Positions 25,224 through 34,583 of a stretch of 64,000 nt of DNA are shown here, one piece after another (position 1 is the first letter of the stretch; each line of letters starts with the position of its first letter). Below the pieces are notes generated by a model. The model made no database searches, was not told where the DNA came from, and saw nothing but the letters and a program-made list of their open reading frames with translations. Both the position numbers and the translations under genes were made by a program. The stretch comes from Lachnospiraceae bacterium. GTDB taxonomy: Bacteria; Bacillota; Clostridia; Lachnospirales; Lachnospiraceae. The stretch lies in assembly GCA_017624835.1 (NCBI GenBank), contig JAGAMG010000010.1, forward strand, positions 1 to 64,000, given 5' to 3'.

Positions 25224-27317
25224 TTGGAAAGGAAAATACAAAAGCAAACTCAGGTAAAGCCCAAAGTACCGCGGGAAACAAACAAGAATAAGCTTCCTCT
25301 TTGGCGGCGTATCAGTGTTAAGCTGATTGCTTCTTTTCTGATTCCTATTATATTTATTATTATCTTAGGTGCTGTATCCTATCAAAAAGCCAATACTCAG
25401 ATTATTGCTACCTACGAAGAATCCGTAGAACAGACCATGAGTATGATGAATCAATATCTGAATCTGGCATTTGATACTGTACAGTCTAAGTATAAGGATT
25501 ATGTGAACAATGAAGATTTACAGAAATACTATAACGGACTTTTTGACAAGGATTCTACTGCCCAGCATAACACAGTGACAGGCTATGAGGATACCTTTAT
25601 TGAAGCTGTAACAAAGGATTCCCTGATTGCCAATATTTATGTTCTGGCTGATGAAAAAAATTCCATTACCACCAGTAAATCAACGGAGCAAAACCTTCTG
25701 TCAGCTTATCTGGCAACCCCTCAGGGTGAAATGGTTGCTGCTGATAAATTTAAATACTATTTATTTGGTAATCAGTCCGCTGCCGACAGTCAGTTAAATA
25801 CCGATTCCGGCAAATACAGTGCTCGTCTGGTTCGCTATTTCAGCAATGCACCCGCCCTTTTGGTAATTGACTTTAAGCACGATATTATTGACAATACCCT
25901 TTCTTCCCTGGATGGCGGTGAAGGCAGTATTACAGGCTTTGTAACCTGCGACGACACTGAATTTTTATCCTCAATCTCCACCCCGGTGGAAGGAAATGCC
26001 TTTTCCGGTAAGGATTATGTAACAGCAGCCTTTAACAGCGAAGAAGAAAGCGGACATTCCTACGTTGAAAATGGAAGTTACCTCTTCCTTTATTCTAAAG
26101 TGAGCAGCCGCAAGGCTATGATATGTTCCCTGATTCCTACGGAAAATATTACAGGTCAGACTGAAGACATCAAAAACATCTGTCTGATTCTCGTTATTAT
26201 TGCCAGCATTGCAGCAATTCTAATCGGCTCCCTTCTGGCAAAACAGTTCAGTGGCGCTATTTACAGCATTTTGGGCAATCTCAAAAAGGTATCCGAGGGT
26301 GACCTTACCATAGAAGTGAAATCAAAACGCAAGGATGAATTCCGACTATTGGCGGATGGAATTGCCGACATGCTCTCTGGTATGAAGACTTTGGTTGGCG
26401 GAATCAAGAGTGTAAACAGTGAGCTTGGGGAAGCAACCACCGGTATGACTGCTGCCTCAGACCACTTCCTGCAAACCTCTCAAAACATTCAGGAACAGAT
26501 TTCCGAAATGCAGCAGGGCATTGATAAGCTGGATGATGAATCCGAAGACTGTCTGAACAAAATGGATTCCTTATCCGGTGCCATCGGAGAAGTAACAGAA
26601 TACTCCGGACAGATTAATGAATTGGCAAAGAGTACCGAGGAGGTTATCAGCACCGGAATGAGCAGTGTTGAACAGCTAAAGGAAAGTGCTACCTCCACCA
26701 TTAAGGTTACCTCTACCATTATAGAAACCATCGACAAGCTCACGGAAAAATCCAAGGCAATTGGCACCATTACCGCTGCCATTAACGAAATTGCCGAACA
26801 GACCAATCTTCTTTCCTTAAACGCTTCCATTGAAGCAGCAAGAGCCGGTGCTGCCGGAAGAGGCTTTGCAGTGGTAGCTCAGGAAATTCAGAAGCTGGCT
26901 GACGAATCCATAAAAGCTGCAAACCAGATTGCTCATATTATTGAGGAAATCGAATCCAACACCACGGAAGCAGCACGCGTTGCCAAGGAAGCGGAAGAAA
27001 TCGTAAATACCCAGGGTGAATCCGTTTCCCTGACTGCAGATTCCTTTACCAAAATCGGCAATCAGGTATCCGAATTGCTTGTTTCCTTACAGCAGATTAA
27101 TAAGAGTATCGCAGGAATGGAACAGGATCGCTCCAGCACCCTCTCCGCTATTTCTGCCATTTCCGCTGTATCTGCCGAAACAGCCGCAGGTTCCTCCAGT
27201 GTACATACCGCTGCAAGTGAACAGCTTGGTTCCATTCAGGAATTGGATAAGGCAGCGGATGCTTTGCAGGTTAGAGCGGAGGAGTTAGCTCAGTTGTTAA
27301 AGGCATTCCGAGTATAA
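25224..27317 (+). CDS. Methyl-accepting chemotaxis protein
   Basis: A 697-residue receptor. A membrane helix at about 31-50 is followed by a large extracytoplasmic sensor region (about 50-315, Cache-like in position), a second membrane helix ([20 protein letters not shown]), a HAMP linker (about 340-390) and the cytoplasmic coiled-coil signalling domain. The hairpin tip [18 protein letters not shown] is canonical. The start codon is TTG: GGAGGG sits seven bases upstream and no ATG is nearby. The ligand is unknown. No flagellar or other chemotaxis genes lie in the window. Confidence 0.93.
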   Translation: MERKIQKQTQVKPKVPRETNKNKLPLWRRISVKLIASFLIPIIFIIILGAVSYQKANTQIIATYEESVEQTMSMMNQYLNLAFDTVQSKYKDYVNNEDLQKYYNGLFDKDSTAQHNTVTGYEDTFIEAVTKDSLIANIYVLADEKNSITTSKSTEQNLLSAYLATPQGEMVAADKFKYYLFGNQSAADSQLNTDSGKYSARLVRYFSNAPALLVIDFKHDIIDNTLSSLDGGEGSITGFVTCDDTEFLSSISTPVEGNAFSGKDYVTAAFNSEEESGHSYVENGSYLFLYSKVSSRKAMICSLIPTENITGQTEDIKNICLILVIIASIAAILIGSLLAKQFSGAIYSILGNLKKVSEGDLTIEVKSKRKDEFRLLADGIADMLSGMKTLVGGIKSVNSELGEATTGMTAASDHFLQTSQNIQEQISEMQQGIDKLDDESEDCLNKMDSLSGAIGEVTEYSGQINELAKSTEEVISTGMSSVEQLKESATSTIKVTSTIIETIDKLTEKSKAIGTITAAINEIAEQTNLLSLNASIEAARAGAAGRGFAVVAQEIQKLADESIKAANQIAHIIEEIESNTTEAARVAKEAEEIVNTQGESVSLTADSFTKIGNQVSELLVSLQQINKSIAGMEQDRSSTLSAISAISAVSAETAAGSSSVHTAASEQLGSIQELDKAADALQVRAEELAQLLKAFRV

Positions 27318-27353
27318 TTGTTTTCTTTACTAACACAAATCATTATGAAACGA

Positions 27354-27409
27354 AAAGGCTGTCAGAGTAGCAAACAGTAAAACCTGTAGTCACTATTCTG
27401 ACAGCCTTT
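27354..27409. terminator. Hairpin between the MCP and GT2 genes
   Basis: AAAGGCTGTCAGA and TCTGACAGCCTTT form a stem with a 30-base loop between convergent genes. The minus-strand side continues TTTTCGTTTC. It probably ends the GT2 gene and may serve both directions. Confidence 0.7.
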
Positions 27410-27451
27410 CCATCTTCTTAACATTTATTTTGATATCTTCCACATCGTCTA

Positions 27452-28252
27452 CTACCGATACAATTTCCCTTTCACCCAATGATACACTCCCGAAAACACC
27501 TTACTCTCTGCCAAAACTCTACGCAAAGGAGCCAGTGTTCCCAGCATAATCAGCTGATACTTAAGCAGTTCCCCCTTACTCATATACGCAGCAGTTATGA
27601 GTTTATGCTCCTCTTTATCCCGCTTGCGGTTTTCCTTACTCTCAGAATAGCCACCACCCTCGTAGGAGGCAACTGTCAGCTTCATGTTAACCATTTTTGC
27701 CTTTGCCACATAATAGCACCACAGAAAATGGTCATAATCCGCACGAATCCGATACTGTAACTCATAGGGCTTTTCCTTGCAAAGTCTTGCTGCATAAAAG
27801 CATGCCTGATGACAAGGGATATTCCGGTAACAGGTAAAGCCTGTGATTTCCGGCGGTGCGGTAATATGCACATCATTCTTCTCCCCATAGGTATCGCCAT
27901 AAAATATCATATTGCCTGTATTCATTCCCTCTCCGGAACATTTTTCAATCAATGCTGCCGTCTTTTCCAATACATCCTCACGGTAAAAGAAATCCCCACA
28001 ATTCATAAACAGAAGGAATTCTCCCCTTGCATGGGAAACTGCCTGATTCATGGCATCATAAATGCTCTTGTCAGCCTCCTCATAGAGAGCAATTCTTGCA
28101 TCCTGATGCATTCCCTGTATGGAGCCGTCCTTACTGCCTCCATCCTTTACCACAATCTCATAATCAGTATAGGACTGCTTTAAAATGCTGTCCAAGGTCT
28201 GATTCAGCTTTTCTCCGGGATTTAAACACACCACTACAATACTAAATTTCAT
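27452..28252 (-). CDS. Glycosyltransferase family 2
   Basis: A 266-residue GT-A fold glycosyltransferase. The N-terminal SIVVVCLNPGEKLNQTLDSI and VVKDGGSKDGS segments give the nucleotide-sugar site, and MNQAVSHARGEFLLFMNCGD holds the acidic metal site. The sugar and acceptor are not predictable; surface polysaccharide synthesis is usual. No membrane anchor is obvious. Its ATG overlaps the stop codon of the HAD-CPBP gene (TAATG), so translation is coupled. Confidence 0.9.
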   Translation of the reverse strand: MKFSIVVVCLNPGEKLNQTLDSILKQSYTDYEIVVKDGGSKDGSIQGMHQDARIALYEEADKSIYDAMNQAVSHARGEFLLFMNCGDFFYREDVLEKTAALIEKCSGEGMNTGNMIFYGDTYGEKNDVHITAPPEITGFTCYRNIPCHQACFYAARLCKEKPYELQYRIRADYDHFLWCYYVAKAKMVNMKLTVASYEGGGYSESKENRKRDKEEHKLITAAYMSKGELLKYQLIMLGTLAPLRRVLAESKVFSGVYHWVKGKLYR

Positions 28253-29769
28253 TAAAATACCGCCTTCTGCTTATCAAGCTTATTGAGAGCAAATAGAGTA
28301 ATTGCACAAAATGCAATACATACCGGCCAGCTTACAAAACCACTGACAGCAATACTGGTATAGGACAGGCAATAGGCTATCACATTAGAAATTACATGCA
28401 TCATCACCGGGATAATAAAGCTTCCAAAATATTCATAACCATAAATAATCAGACATCCCATAAAGAATGCATAAGCTCCCTGTACCGTATTCATGTGATA
28501 TGCGCCAAACAAAAATGCTGCCAAAATTACTGCAACCTTCAGCTTCATAAAACGTTTTAAATAATTATAAATAATTCCTCTAAACAACAATTCTTCCGCT
28601 ATCGGAGTCACCAGACCATAGCAAAGTATTCCCACCAAAAAGGATGCCGAATATTGGTCTGCCACTACCTGCTGATAAGCATCGGACTTGGCTGTAATCT
28701 GTAATAATTCAAATAAAAGATTCAAAGCAATAACTGCCCCGACCGTTGCTGCACCTAAGAACAGATAATTCTTTGCCGGCTCCGGCTTTAAGTGGGACAG
28801 CTTGGCTTCTTCTGCTGTTTTCTTTATCAAAATCTTTGCGGTGGACAGATTGGGAATGATACCGGCGATAAAGCCTATGGCACTCATAATGGTGGAGGCA
28901 TTTCCGGTAAAACCAATAAGCATTCCCGCCTCATCCTTAATCAAAAGTGCCTCGGAAAGTGCCGCCGGGAAAGTCTCCCAATAGGTAACCAACAACCAGT
29001 TTAAGCCGTACATAACTACATTTCTTACCAGCATGAAAATCATAAAGGCATAGAGCATTACCCAAATTCTGGAAAAATTAAGCCCTTTCTTCTCTTCTTC
29101 CTTTTCATCCGCTCCACGAAGTAAGAATTTTTCCAACTCTTCTACAGTACGGACAATGAAATCTGCCTTGGCTTCCTTTAATTCCTCCATACTGCCATAA
29201 CCATAAGCTACGCCCACACTCTCAATACCAAGTGCTTTCGCACCCTCCACATCAAATTTACGGTCGCCAATCATATAAATTTCTTCTTTTTTTATGGGTT
29301 GGTCACCAAAAAGCTGTTTCAGTGCTTCCTGTACTACCTCATCCTTATTCACTCTGGTACCATCCAACTCACTTCCCACTACCACCTTGAAGTACTTTCT
29401 CATGTTGAAATGCTCCAGAATCCGCTCCACAAATACCGTAGGCTTGCTGGATGCCACTGCAAGAAATATTCCCTTGGACTGTAGGGTATGTAGCATCTGG
29501 GGGATTCCCTCATATACCTCATTTTCAAATAATCCCACATCCTGAAAACGCTCTCTGTATTTTGCAATTGCAGCTTCCGCCTGTTCCTCACTGAGATTAT
29601 AAAACTCCATAAAGCTATCCTTCAAGGGGGGACCGATAAAAGGCTCCAGCTTACTCAAATCCTCTTCTTCAATTCCCAAGTCCTTTAAAGCATACTGGAC
29701 GCAGGTAGTAATGCCCACCTTGGGGTCAGTCAATGTTCCATCCAAATCAAACAACAGATATTTTTTCAT
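28252..29769 (-). CDS. HAD phosphatase fused to CPBP intramembrane protease domain
   Basis: A 505-residue two-domain protein. Residues 1-215 form a HAD hydrolase of the phosphoglycolate phosphatase/PpaX type (DLDGTLTD at 8-15, a Ser/Thr motif near ASSKP, and GDRKFDVEGAKALG as the acidic motif). After a charged linker, residues about 230-505 form a polytopic CPBP (Abi/CAAX-type) domain. Its key residues are all visible: EELLFRG (Glu392, Glu393, Arg397), His425 in FGAYHMN, and HVISN at 458-462. A soluble phosphatase would thus be tethered at the membrane. There is no frameshift at the join. Upstream AGGA precedes the ATG. Confidence 0.85.
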   Translation of the reverse strand: MKKYLLFDLDGTLTDPKVGITTCVQYALKDLGIEEEDLSKLEPFIGPPLKDSFMEFYNLSEEQAEAAIAKYRERFQDVGLFENEVYEGIPQMLHTLQSKGIFLAVASSKPTVFVERILEHFNMRKYFKVVVGSELDGTRVNKDEVVQEALKQLFGDQPIKKEEIYMIGDRKFDVEGAKALGIESVGVAYGYGSMEELKEAKADFIVRTVEELEKFLLRGADEKEEEKKGLNFSRIWVMLYAFMIFMLVRNVVMYGLNWLLVTYWETFPAALSEALLIKDEAGMLIGFTGNASTIMSAIGFIAGIIPNLSTAKILIKKTAEEAKLSHLKPEPAKNYLFLGAATVGAVIALNLLFELLQITAKSDAYQQVVADQYSASFLVGILCYGLVTPIAEELLFRGIIYNYLKRFMKLKVAVILAAFLFGAYHMNTVQGAYAFFMGCLIIYGYEYFGSFIIPVMMHVISNVIAYCLSYTSIAVSGFVSWPVCIAFCAITLFALNKLDKQKAVF

Positions 29770-29787
29770 GTAAATCCTGATACCTTT

Positions 29788-30291
29788 CTAAAAACTTCTC
29801 AGCTTGTCACTGCCGTCATCCACCGTATTTTCCAACTTCAACACTCGCACATCATAGCCAGCATTTTCGTTGATTTTCACATGGGCAATTTCCCCCACCT
29901 TTTTTCCAAGTAACGCCTTTCCCAAAGGGGATTCATTACTGATAAGTCCTTCTAATGAATTTCCTCGCACAGTGGTTACAATCTTGTAGGTTTCTACCAG
30001 ACCATCCTCCACAAATTCCACCGTTACTGTATTGTTGATGCCCACCTCGTCTGACGCAGAATCCTCTGAAATCACCTTAGCGGTACGAATCATTCTCTCC
30101 AGATAACGAATACGGCTCTCGTTTTGATTTTTTACTTTTTTAGCCGCATAATATTCAAAATTTTCACTCAAATCTCCATGGGCTCTGGCTTCCTTAACAT
30201 CTTCAAGTGCCTTAGGGCGCACCACCAGTTTCCGGTGCTCTATTTCCTCCTGCATCTTTTTGATATCACTGGGAGTTAATTCATCATACAT
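29788..30291 (-). CDS. greA: Transcription elongation factor GreA
   Basis: A 167-residue GreA/GreB-family factor that rescues backtracked RNA polymerase by stimulating transcript cleavage. The N-terminal coiled coil carries the acidic tip (AHGDLSENFEYYAAK), and the C-terminal FKBP-like domain includes SPLGKALLGKKVGEI. The ATG at 30291 has GAGGA five to six bases upstream; longer readings would overlap mraY heavily. It may be a GreA paralogue, since greA normally sits elsewhere and only part of a genome is visible. Confidence 0.88.
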   Translation of the reverse strand: MYDELTPSDIKKMQEEIEHRKLVVRPKALEDVKEARAHGDLSENFEYYAAKKVKNQNESRIRYLERMIRTAKVISEDSASDEVGINNTVTVEFVEDGLVETYKIVTTVRGNSLEGLISNESPLGKALLGKKVGEIAHVKINENAGYDVRVLKLENTVDDGSDKLRSF

Positions 30292-30368
30292 AATTTTCCT
30301 CATTTCCATGAAGCGCATTCTTCTACGCTTTTTTCTGCACTTCCACTCTATAATTCTTGTACATCCTA

Positions 30369-31328
30369 CTACTGAATTCCATAAATCACTGCCACGGACA
30401 GAATAATCTGAATAATGGCAAAACGGAATACTGTCTGCGTATTGGACCAATCCCAAACCTTACGAACATGGTCGTGAAGAGGAGTTCTTACATTCTTTAA
30501 AATATGAATTTTTAAAAAACGGAGCAATGCTACCTTAAGTAATCCCAGACCGCCGTCCAGAATCAATACCAATGCAACCGGAATATATAAAACAGGGCAA
30601 CCCGTCTTCAAAATAGCTATACTGATAAAAAGTCCCATGGCACGGGAACCCGCATCCCCCATCATCAGCTTGCTGGGGGTAGCATTGTACCACAAATACC
30701 CTAAAATACTCACTGCAAACAATAAAATCAAAAAGGAAAAATGCTCCGACCTTCCCTTAATCTGGTCAATCACATAAATAGTAACAATGGTAATAATGGT
30801 CAAGGTTCCGGAAAGCCCGTCCACTCCATCGGCACAATTGGTTACGTTAACAGAGGTCCACACCAAAATAATGGTAAGGAATGCAAACACCAAGGGATGA
30901 AGTGTAAATTTTATATCAAATAAAGCTAATTCCACCACATTGGAATTGTATTTCAAAAAGGTAAGTGCCACCAACGCAGCTACACACAAATCCAAGAAAC
31001 CCTTTTTGTATTCTCCCCAGGGAGTCTTGGATGCATCATCCAAAAAACCAGTCATCATGGATATTACAATTAAAATCAAATAAATAATCAGCTCTGCATT
31101 TAAAGGTACAAAAAGCAAGGCGGCTGCCACAAATGCCAACACAAAAATAATCCCGGCTCCTCTTGGCTTTCCTGCAGATTTTTTTCCATCATGGGCAAAT
31201 TCCCTTCCTGCATCCTTGGGCAAATAAGGACTTAACTTGGCAGTTGCAATTACCGTTGCAAAAAAAGCAAACAAAATCCCAGCAAATGCAAGTAATGAAT
31301 CATTAACAGCTATCAATCTATATAACAT
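30369..31328 (-). CDS. mraY: Phospho-N-acetylmuramoyl-pentapeptide transferase
   Basis: A 319-residue polytopic transferase that makes lipid I by moving phospho-MurNAc-pentapeptide from UDP to undecaprenyl phosphate. The catalytic blocks are present: TGFLDDASK, NVTNCADGVDGLSG, MMGDAGSRAMG and PLHDHVRKVWDWSN, followed by a tail that is close to canonical for MraY. About ten membrane helices. It lies outside a division and cell wall cluster, next to greA, with 77 bp between. It could be the sole MraY or an extra copy. Confidence 0.9.
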   Translation of the reverse strand: MLYRLIAVNDSLLAFAGILFAFFATVIATAKLSPYLPKDAGREFAHDGKKSAGKPRGAGIIFVLAFVAAALLFVPLNAELIIYLILIVISMMTGFLDDASKTPWGEYKKGFLDLCVAALVALTFLKYNSNVVELALFDIKFTLHPLVFAFLTIILVWTSVNVTNCADGVDGLSGTLTIITIVTIYVIDQIKGRSEHFSFLILLFAVSILGYLWYNATPSKLMMGDAGSRAMGLFISIAILKTGCPVLYIPVALVLILDGGLGLLKVALLRFLKIHILKNVRTPLHDHVRKVWDWSNTQTVFRFAIIQIILSVAVIYGIQ

Positions 31329-31421
31329 AACTATTCCAAACCTTTCCGGATTTTTTGTCCTAACAATTATCATTAAATTTTATCATAGAAACCTTGGAAA
31401 TGCAATCAGCGCAGGTTAGAC

Positions 31422-34151
31422 CTACTCCATTACATAGTTTTCCCGCATTTCCTTTTCAGCCGCCTCCACCGCCTCTTTTAATCCCTGGGCAGACATTCTG
31501 AGAGCCCCGCTTCCCCAGATAATCATTTGCTCCAATGCATCCGAGGTTGCAACTGTTACCTTATATTTCTTGGCAATGGTCTGTACGGTCTTTTCAATAT
31601 ATTGATCCGCCGTTTCGGCTTCCTTGGTATAGACCACATTGATATTATGGTATTTCATCACTGTTCCGGGATTTCCCTTTACCTTGTAGGCATCAAATAC
31701 CAAAATCAGGATACAGCCCAAGAATCCTTGATAATTGCAGAGAATATCCATCAGCTTATCTCTTGCACTGTCTATATTGACCTGAGAAAGTTCCCGTAGT
31801 TCGGGCCATGCAAAGATAATATTGTAACCATCCACCAGAAAATAATGCTCTGTAGCGTTTCCTGCTGCATAGCCTTTTGTTGTTGCACTTCCCTTGGCAT
31901 TCCCGCCACTTCCATTGCTTATAGTGCCGCTGGAGCTACCACCATCTCCACCAAACAAAACCTCTCTTCTGGCGCCTCTGTGATAACGGCGATAGCGTTT
32001 GGAATCCTCCTGTTTTTTTCCATAGGTGCTGCGGAAAATCTCTTCGATTTCTTCCTGGGTAATGTAGCCTGCAGATGCACTGCTGCCTGCTTTCTGCCCT
32101 GTGTTTCCTTTATTGCCATGGACTTGGGCTGCTGAAAATGCATATCCATTTTCTCCGTTTAAGAATCCATCCTCCCCGACTGTACCATTGCCCTTATCCG
32201 CCCCCGGTTCCCAGCCGCTTTCCACATGAGCGTAATCGTCCACCTCGTCCCAATTTACCACAAAACCGGCTCCATGAGCACAGAATACAGAGCCTGTAGG
32301 ATTTGCTAAATCTGCCTCCGGGTCATATTGCATCCGGGCAATAACTTCTTCTGCATTATGACAGGGTTCATAACCCTTTAGCACACAGGAAAATCGACCA
32401 TGCCCTCTGGTGTAGGCATTCACCTCACGCTGGTAATCCCGCATGGTGGCCACCGGCGCACTCCCCGTAAGGATACTCATTTCCCCTTCCGTCTGTGGCG
32501 GGTCAAACTGCCCATGCATCCGTTGGATATCCGACATTGCCCTGCCAAGCTGTTCTGTGGGAACCTCTAAGGTAAACGCAAATATTGGTTCTAATAATAT
32601 ACTTTTACTCTTTCGCAGTCCTTGTCTGACGGCACGATAGGTTGCCTGTCTGAAATCACCACCCTCAGTATGCTTTAAATGTGCTTTCCCGGCAATTAGA
32701 AGAATCCGCATATCGGTAATTTCCGAACCGGTCAGTACACCCACATGAGCCTTTTCCTCCAAGTGAGTCAGTACTAATCTTTGCCAATTTTTATCCAACA
32801 TATCCTCACTGCACAAAGCAGCAAACTGCATACCGCTGCCCCGCTCTCCCGGTTCCAGCAATAAATGCACCTCCGCGTAGTGACGCAAGGGTTCAAAATG
32901 CCCAATCCCCTCCATCGGCTCTGCAATGGTCTCTTTATACACGATACTTCCGGCACCAAATTCTACTTCCAACCCAAATCGGTCGATAATCAATCTCTTT
33001 AAAATTTCTATCTGTACCTCACCCATAACCTGTACATGGATTTCTTTGGTTTCTTCCCGCCATACTAAGTGAAGTTCCGGTTCTTCCTCTTCTAGTTGGC
33101 GCAATTTTCCTAACACCGAAATGGCATCACATCCCTCCGGTAACAGTAGCTGATAAGTAAGTACAGGCTCCAACACAGGGATTTCATTCTCATTTTCCAT
33201 TCCCAGCCCCTGTCCGGCAAAGGTCTTCGTAAGACCTGTAACTGCACAAATACCACCTGCTGTTACTTTGTCACAGGCTTCATATTGTACTCCATTGTAA
33301 ATACGAAGCTGGTCAACCTTTTCTTCCCAAGCTTCCCCTTCCTTACAGCTTTTTTCATTTCCTACCGGCATTTTTACCCGCAGTTCTCCTCCGGTAATTT
33401 TCATGTAGGTTAATCTATTTCCTGCATTATCTCTTGCTATCTTAAATACTCTTGCTCCAAATTCCTCCGAATATTCAGGTATCAGAGCAAATTTCTTAAT
33501 TCCATGAAGTAATTCTTCCACGCCCTGTAATTTTAACGCAGAACCAAAATAACAGGGGAATATCTGTCTTGCACAGACCGCTTCTGCAATACTATCCGCC
33601 TCTAAGCATCCTGTTTCTAAGTACTCCTCCAGCAGTGCCTCCTGACACATGGCTGCATTTTCAAAATAATCTGCCACACTAAAATCCACACAATGCTCGT
33701 CCAAACGGCTTTGCAGCTCTGCCATTAATTTATCCCGGTCAGTGCCCTCCTGATCCATTTTATTAACAAATAAGAATGTGGGGATTTCATATCTTTTCAA
33801 CAACCTCCACAAGGTCATCACATGTCCCTGCACACCATCCGCACCACTGATAACCAAAATAGCATAATCCAACACCTGTAGTGTTCTCTCCATCTCAGCA
33901 CTGAAATCCACATGCCCGGGAGTATCCAACAATGCAATGGACAAATCCTCCCACTGTAGCTGCGCCTGCTTAGAAAAGATAGTAATACCTCGTTCCCGCT
34001 CCAACGCAAAGTTGTCCAAAAAAGCATCCTGATGATCCACTCTTCCCATTTTGCGCAAATTCCCGCAGGTATATAAAATTCCCTCTGCCAATGTGGTCTT
34101 GCCCGCGTCTACATGGGCGAGAATCCCGATTACTAATTTATTGTCTTGCAT
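31422..34151 (-). CDS. Tet(M)-like translational GTPase fused to a Rae1/YacP-type NYN nuclease domain
   Basis: A 909-residue protein. Residues about 1-640 form an EF-G-like ribosomal-protection GTPase: GILAHVDAGKTT (G1), DTPGHVDF (G3), NKMDQEGTD (G4) and the domain IV-V repeats of Tet(M)-class proteins. Residues about 640-768 are a Gly/Ser/Asn-rich, partly basic linker containing a YITQEEIEEIFRSTYG segment. Residues 769-909 closely resemble Rae1/YacP, the A-site mRNA endonuclease: FLVDGYNIIFAWPEL, LVFDAYKVKG, YTKEAETADQYIEK, VATSDALEQ and GALRMSA. A ribosome-bound GTPase joined to a ribosome-associated nuclease suggests translation quality control or stress response; a role in tetracycline resistance is possible but not shown. 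GAGGAG lies 13 bases before the ATG. Confidence 0.9.
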   Translation of the reverse strand: MQDNKLVIGILAHVDAGKTTLAEGILYTCGNLRKMGRVDHQDAFLDNFALERERGITIFSKQAQLQWEDLSIALLDTPGHVDFSAEMERTLQVLDYAILVISGADGVQGHVMTLWRLLKRYEIPTFLFVNKMDQEGTDRDKLMAELQSRLDEHCVDFSVADYFENAAMCQEALLEEYLETGCLEADSIAEAVCARQIFPCYFGSALKLQGVEELLHGIKKFALIPEYSEEFGARVFKIARDNAGNRLTYMKITGGELRVKMPVGNEKSCKEGEAWEEKVDQLRIYNGVQYEACDKVTAGGICAVTGLTKTFAGQGLGMENENEIPVLEPVLTYQLLLPEGCDAISVLGKLRQLEEEEPELHLVWREETKEIHVQVMGEVQIEILKRLIIDRFGLEVEFGAGSIVYKETIAEPMEGIGHFEPLRHYAEVHLLLEPGERGSGMQFAALCSEDMLDKNWQRLVLTHLEEKAHVGVLTGSEITDMRILLIAGKAHLKHTEGGDFRQATYRAVRQGLRKSKSILLEPIFAFTLEVPTEQLGRAMSDIQRMHGQFDPPQTEGEMSILTGSAPVATMRDYQREVNAYTRGHGRFSCVLKGYEPCHNAEEVIARMQYDPEADLANPTGSVFCAHGAGFVVNWDEVDDYAHVESGWEPGADKGNGTVGEDGFLNGENGYAFSAAQVHGNKGNTGQKAGSSASAGYITQEEIEEIFRSTYGKKQEDSKRYRRYHRGARREVLFGGDGGSSSGTISNGSGGNAKGSATTKGYAAGNATEHYFLVDGYNIIFAWPELRELSQVNIDSARDKLMDILCNYQGFLGCILILVFDAYKVKGNPGTVMKYHNINVVYTKEAETADQYIEKTVQTIAKKYKVTVATSDALEQMIIWGSGALRMSAQGLKEAVEAAEKEMRENYVME

Positions 34152-34171
34152 GTTTATTTTCTAACTCCTCT

Positions 34172-34322
34172 AAATGCCGTTTTGCGGCGCTTGATTTTCT
34201 GCTCGCGTAGGTTATCACTCGCAAAACGCGCTTCGCGCTTATTGTCTGCTACGCAGACCTTTTGCTCGTTATCGCGGCGAAAATCAAATGCCGTTTTGCG
34301 GCGCTTGATTTTCTGCTCGCGT
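34172..34322 (-). repeat. Dispersed structured repeat, copy 1
   Basis: One full and one truncated unit of about 115 bp. On the minus strand the unit begins ACGCGAGCAGAAAATCAAGC and contains small palindromes such as GTCTGCGTAGCAGAC and GCGCGAAGCGC, and ends TTTGCGAGT. The same unit occurs twice at 56161-56385. It lies between the Tet-like gene and the second Rpn gene. The following 260 bp to 34583 are leader with no other feature that I can support. Confidence 0.8.
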
Positions 34323-34583
34323 ACATTTTATCACACCTGTAAAAGCGTTTCTATAGATTCCTTGGGATAATTGTTTGTAAGTTCTAAAAATTCCATAAAA
34401 TCATTACTTCTTATTGACATTTTAACTTTATCGACTTAATATGAAATTACATATCTGGGTGTTTTCTAAACCGTTCGGTTACAAATCCCTGTATGGAAAT
34501 CGAAAAGTGGATTGTAACGGGAACGGAACTGTAACTGCATGCAGACGTTTCTTCTTTCCACTATAACAGAAAGGAGAATAGCT

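Noticed and set aside
31422..34151. Acquired tetracycline-resistance gene on a mobile element
   Set aside because: The GTPase resembles Tet(M)-class proteins, but the C-terminal nuclease fusion, the lack of conjugative-element genes and the housekeeping neighbours argue for a resident gene.
34146..34370. Plus-strand frame with RRLIFCSR repeats
   Set aside because: It reads through the dispersed palindromic repeat; the same peptide pieces recur at 56044-56403 for the same reason.
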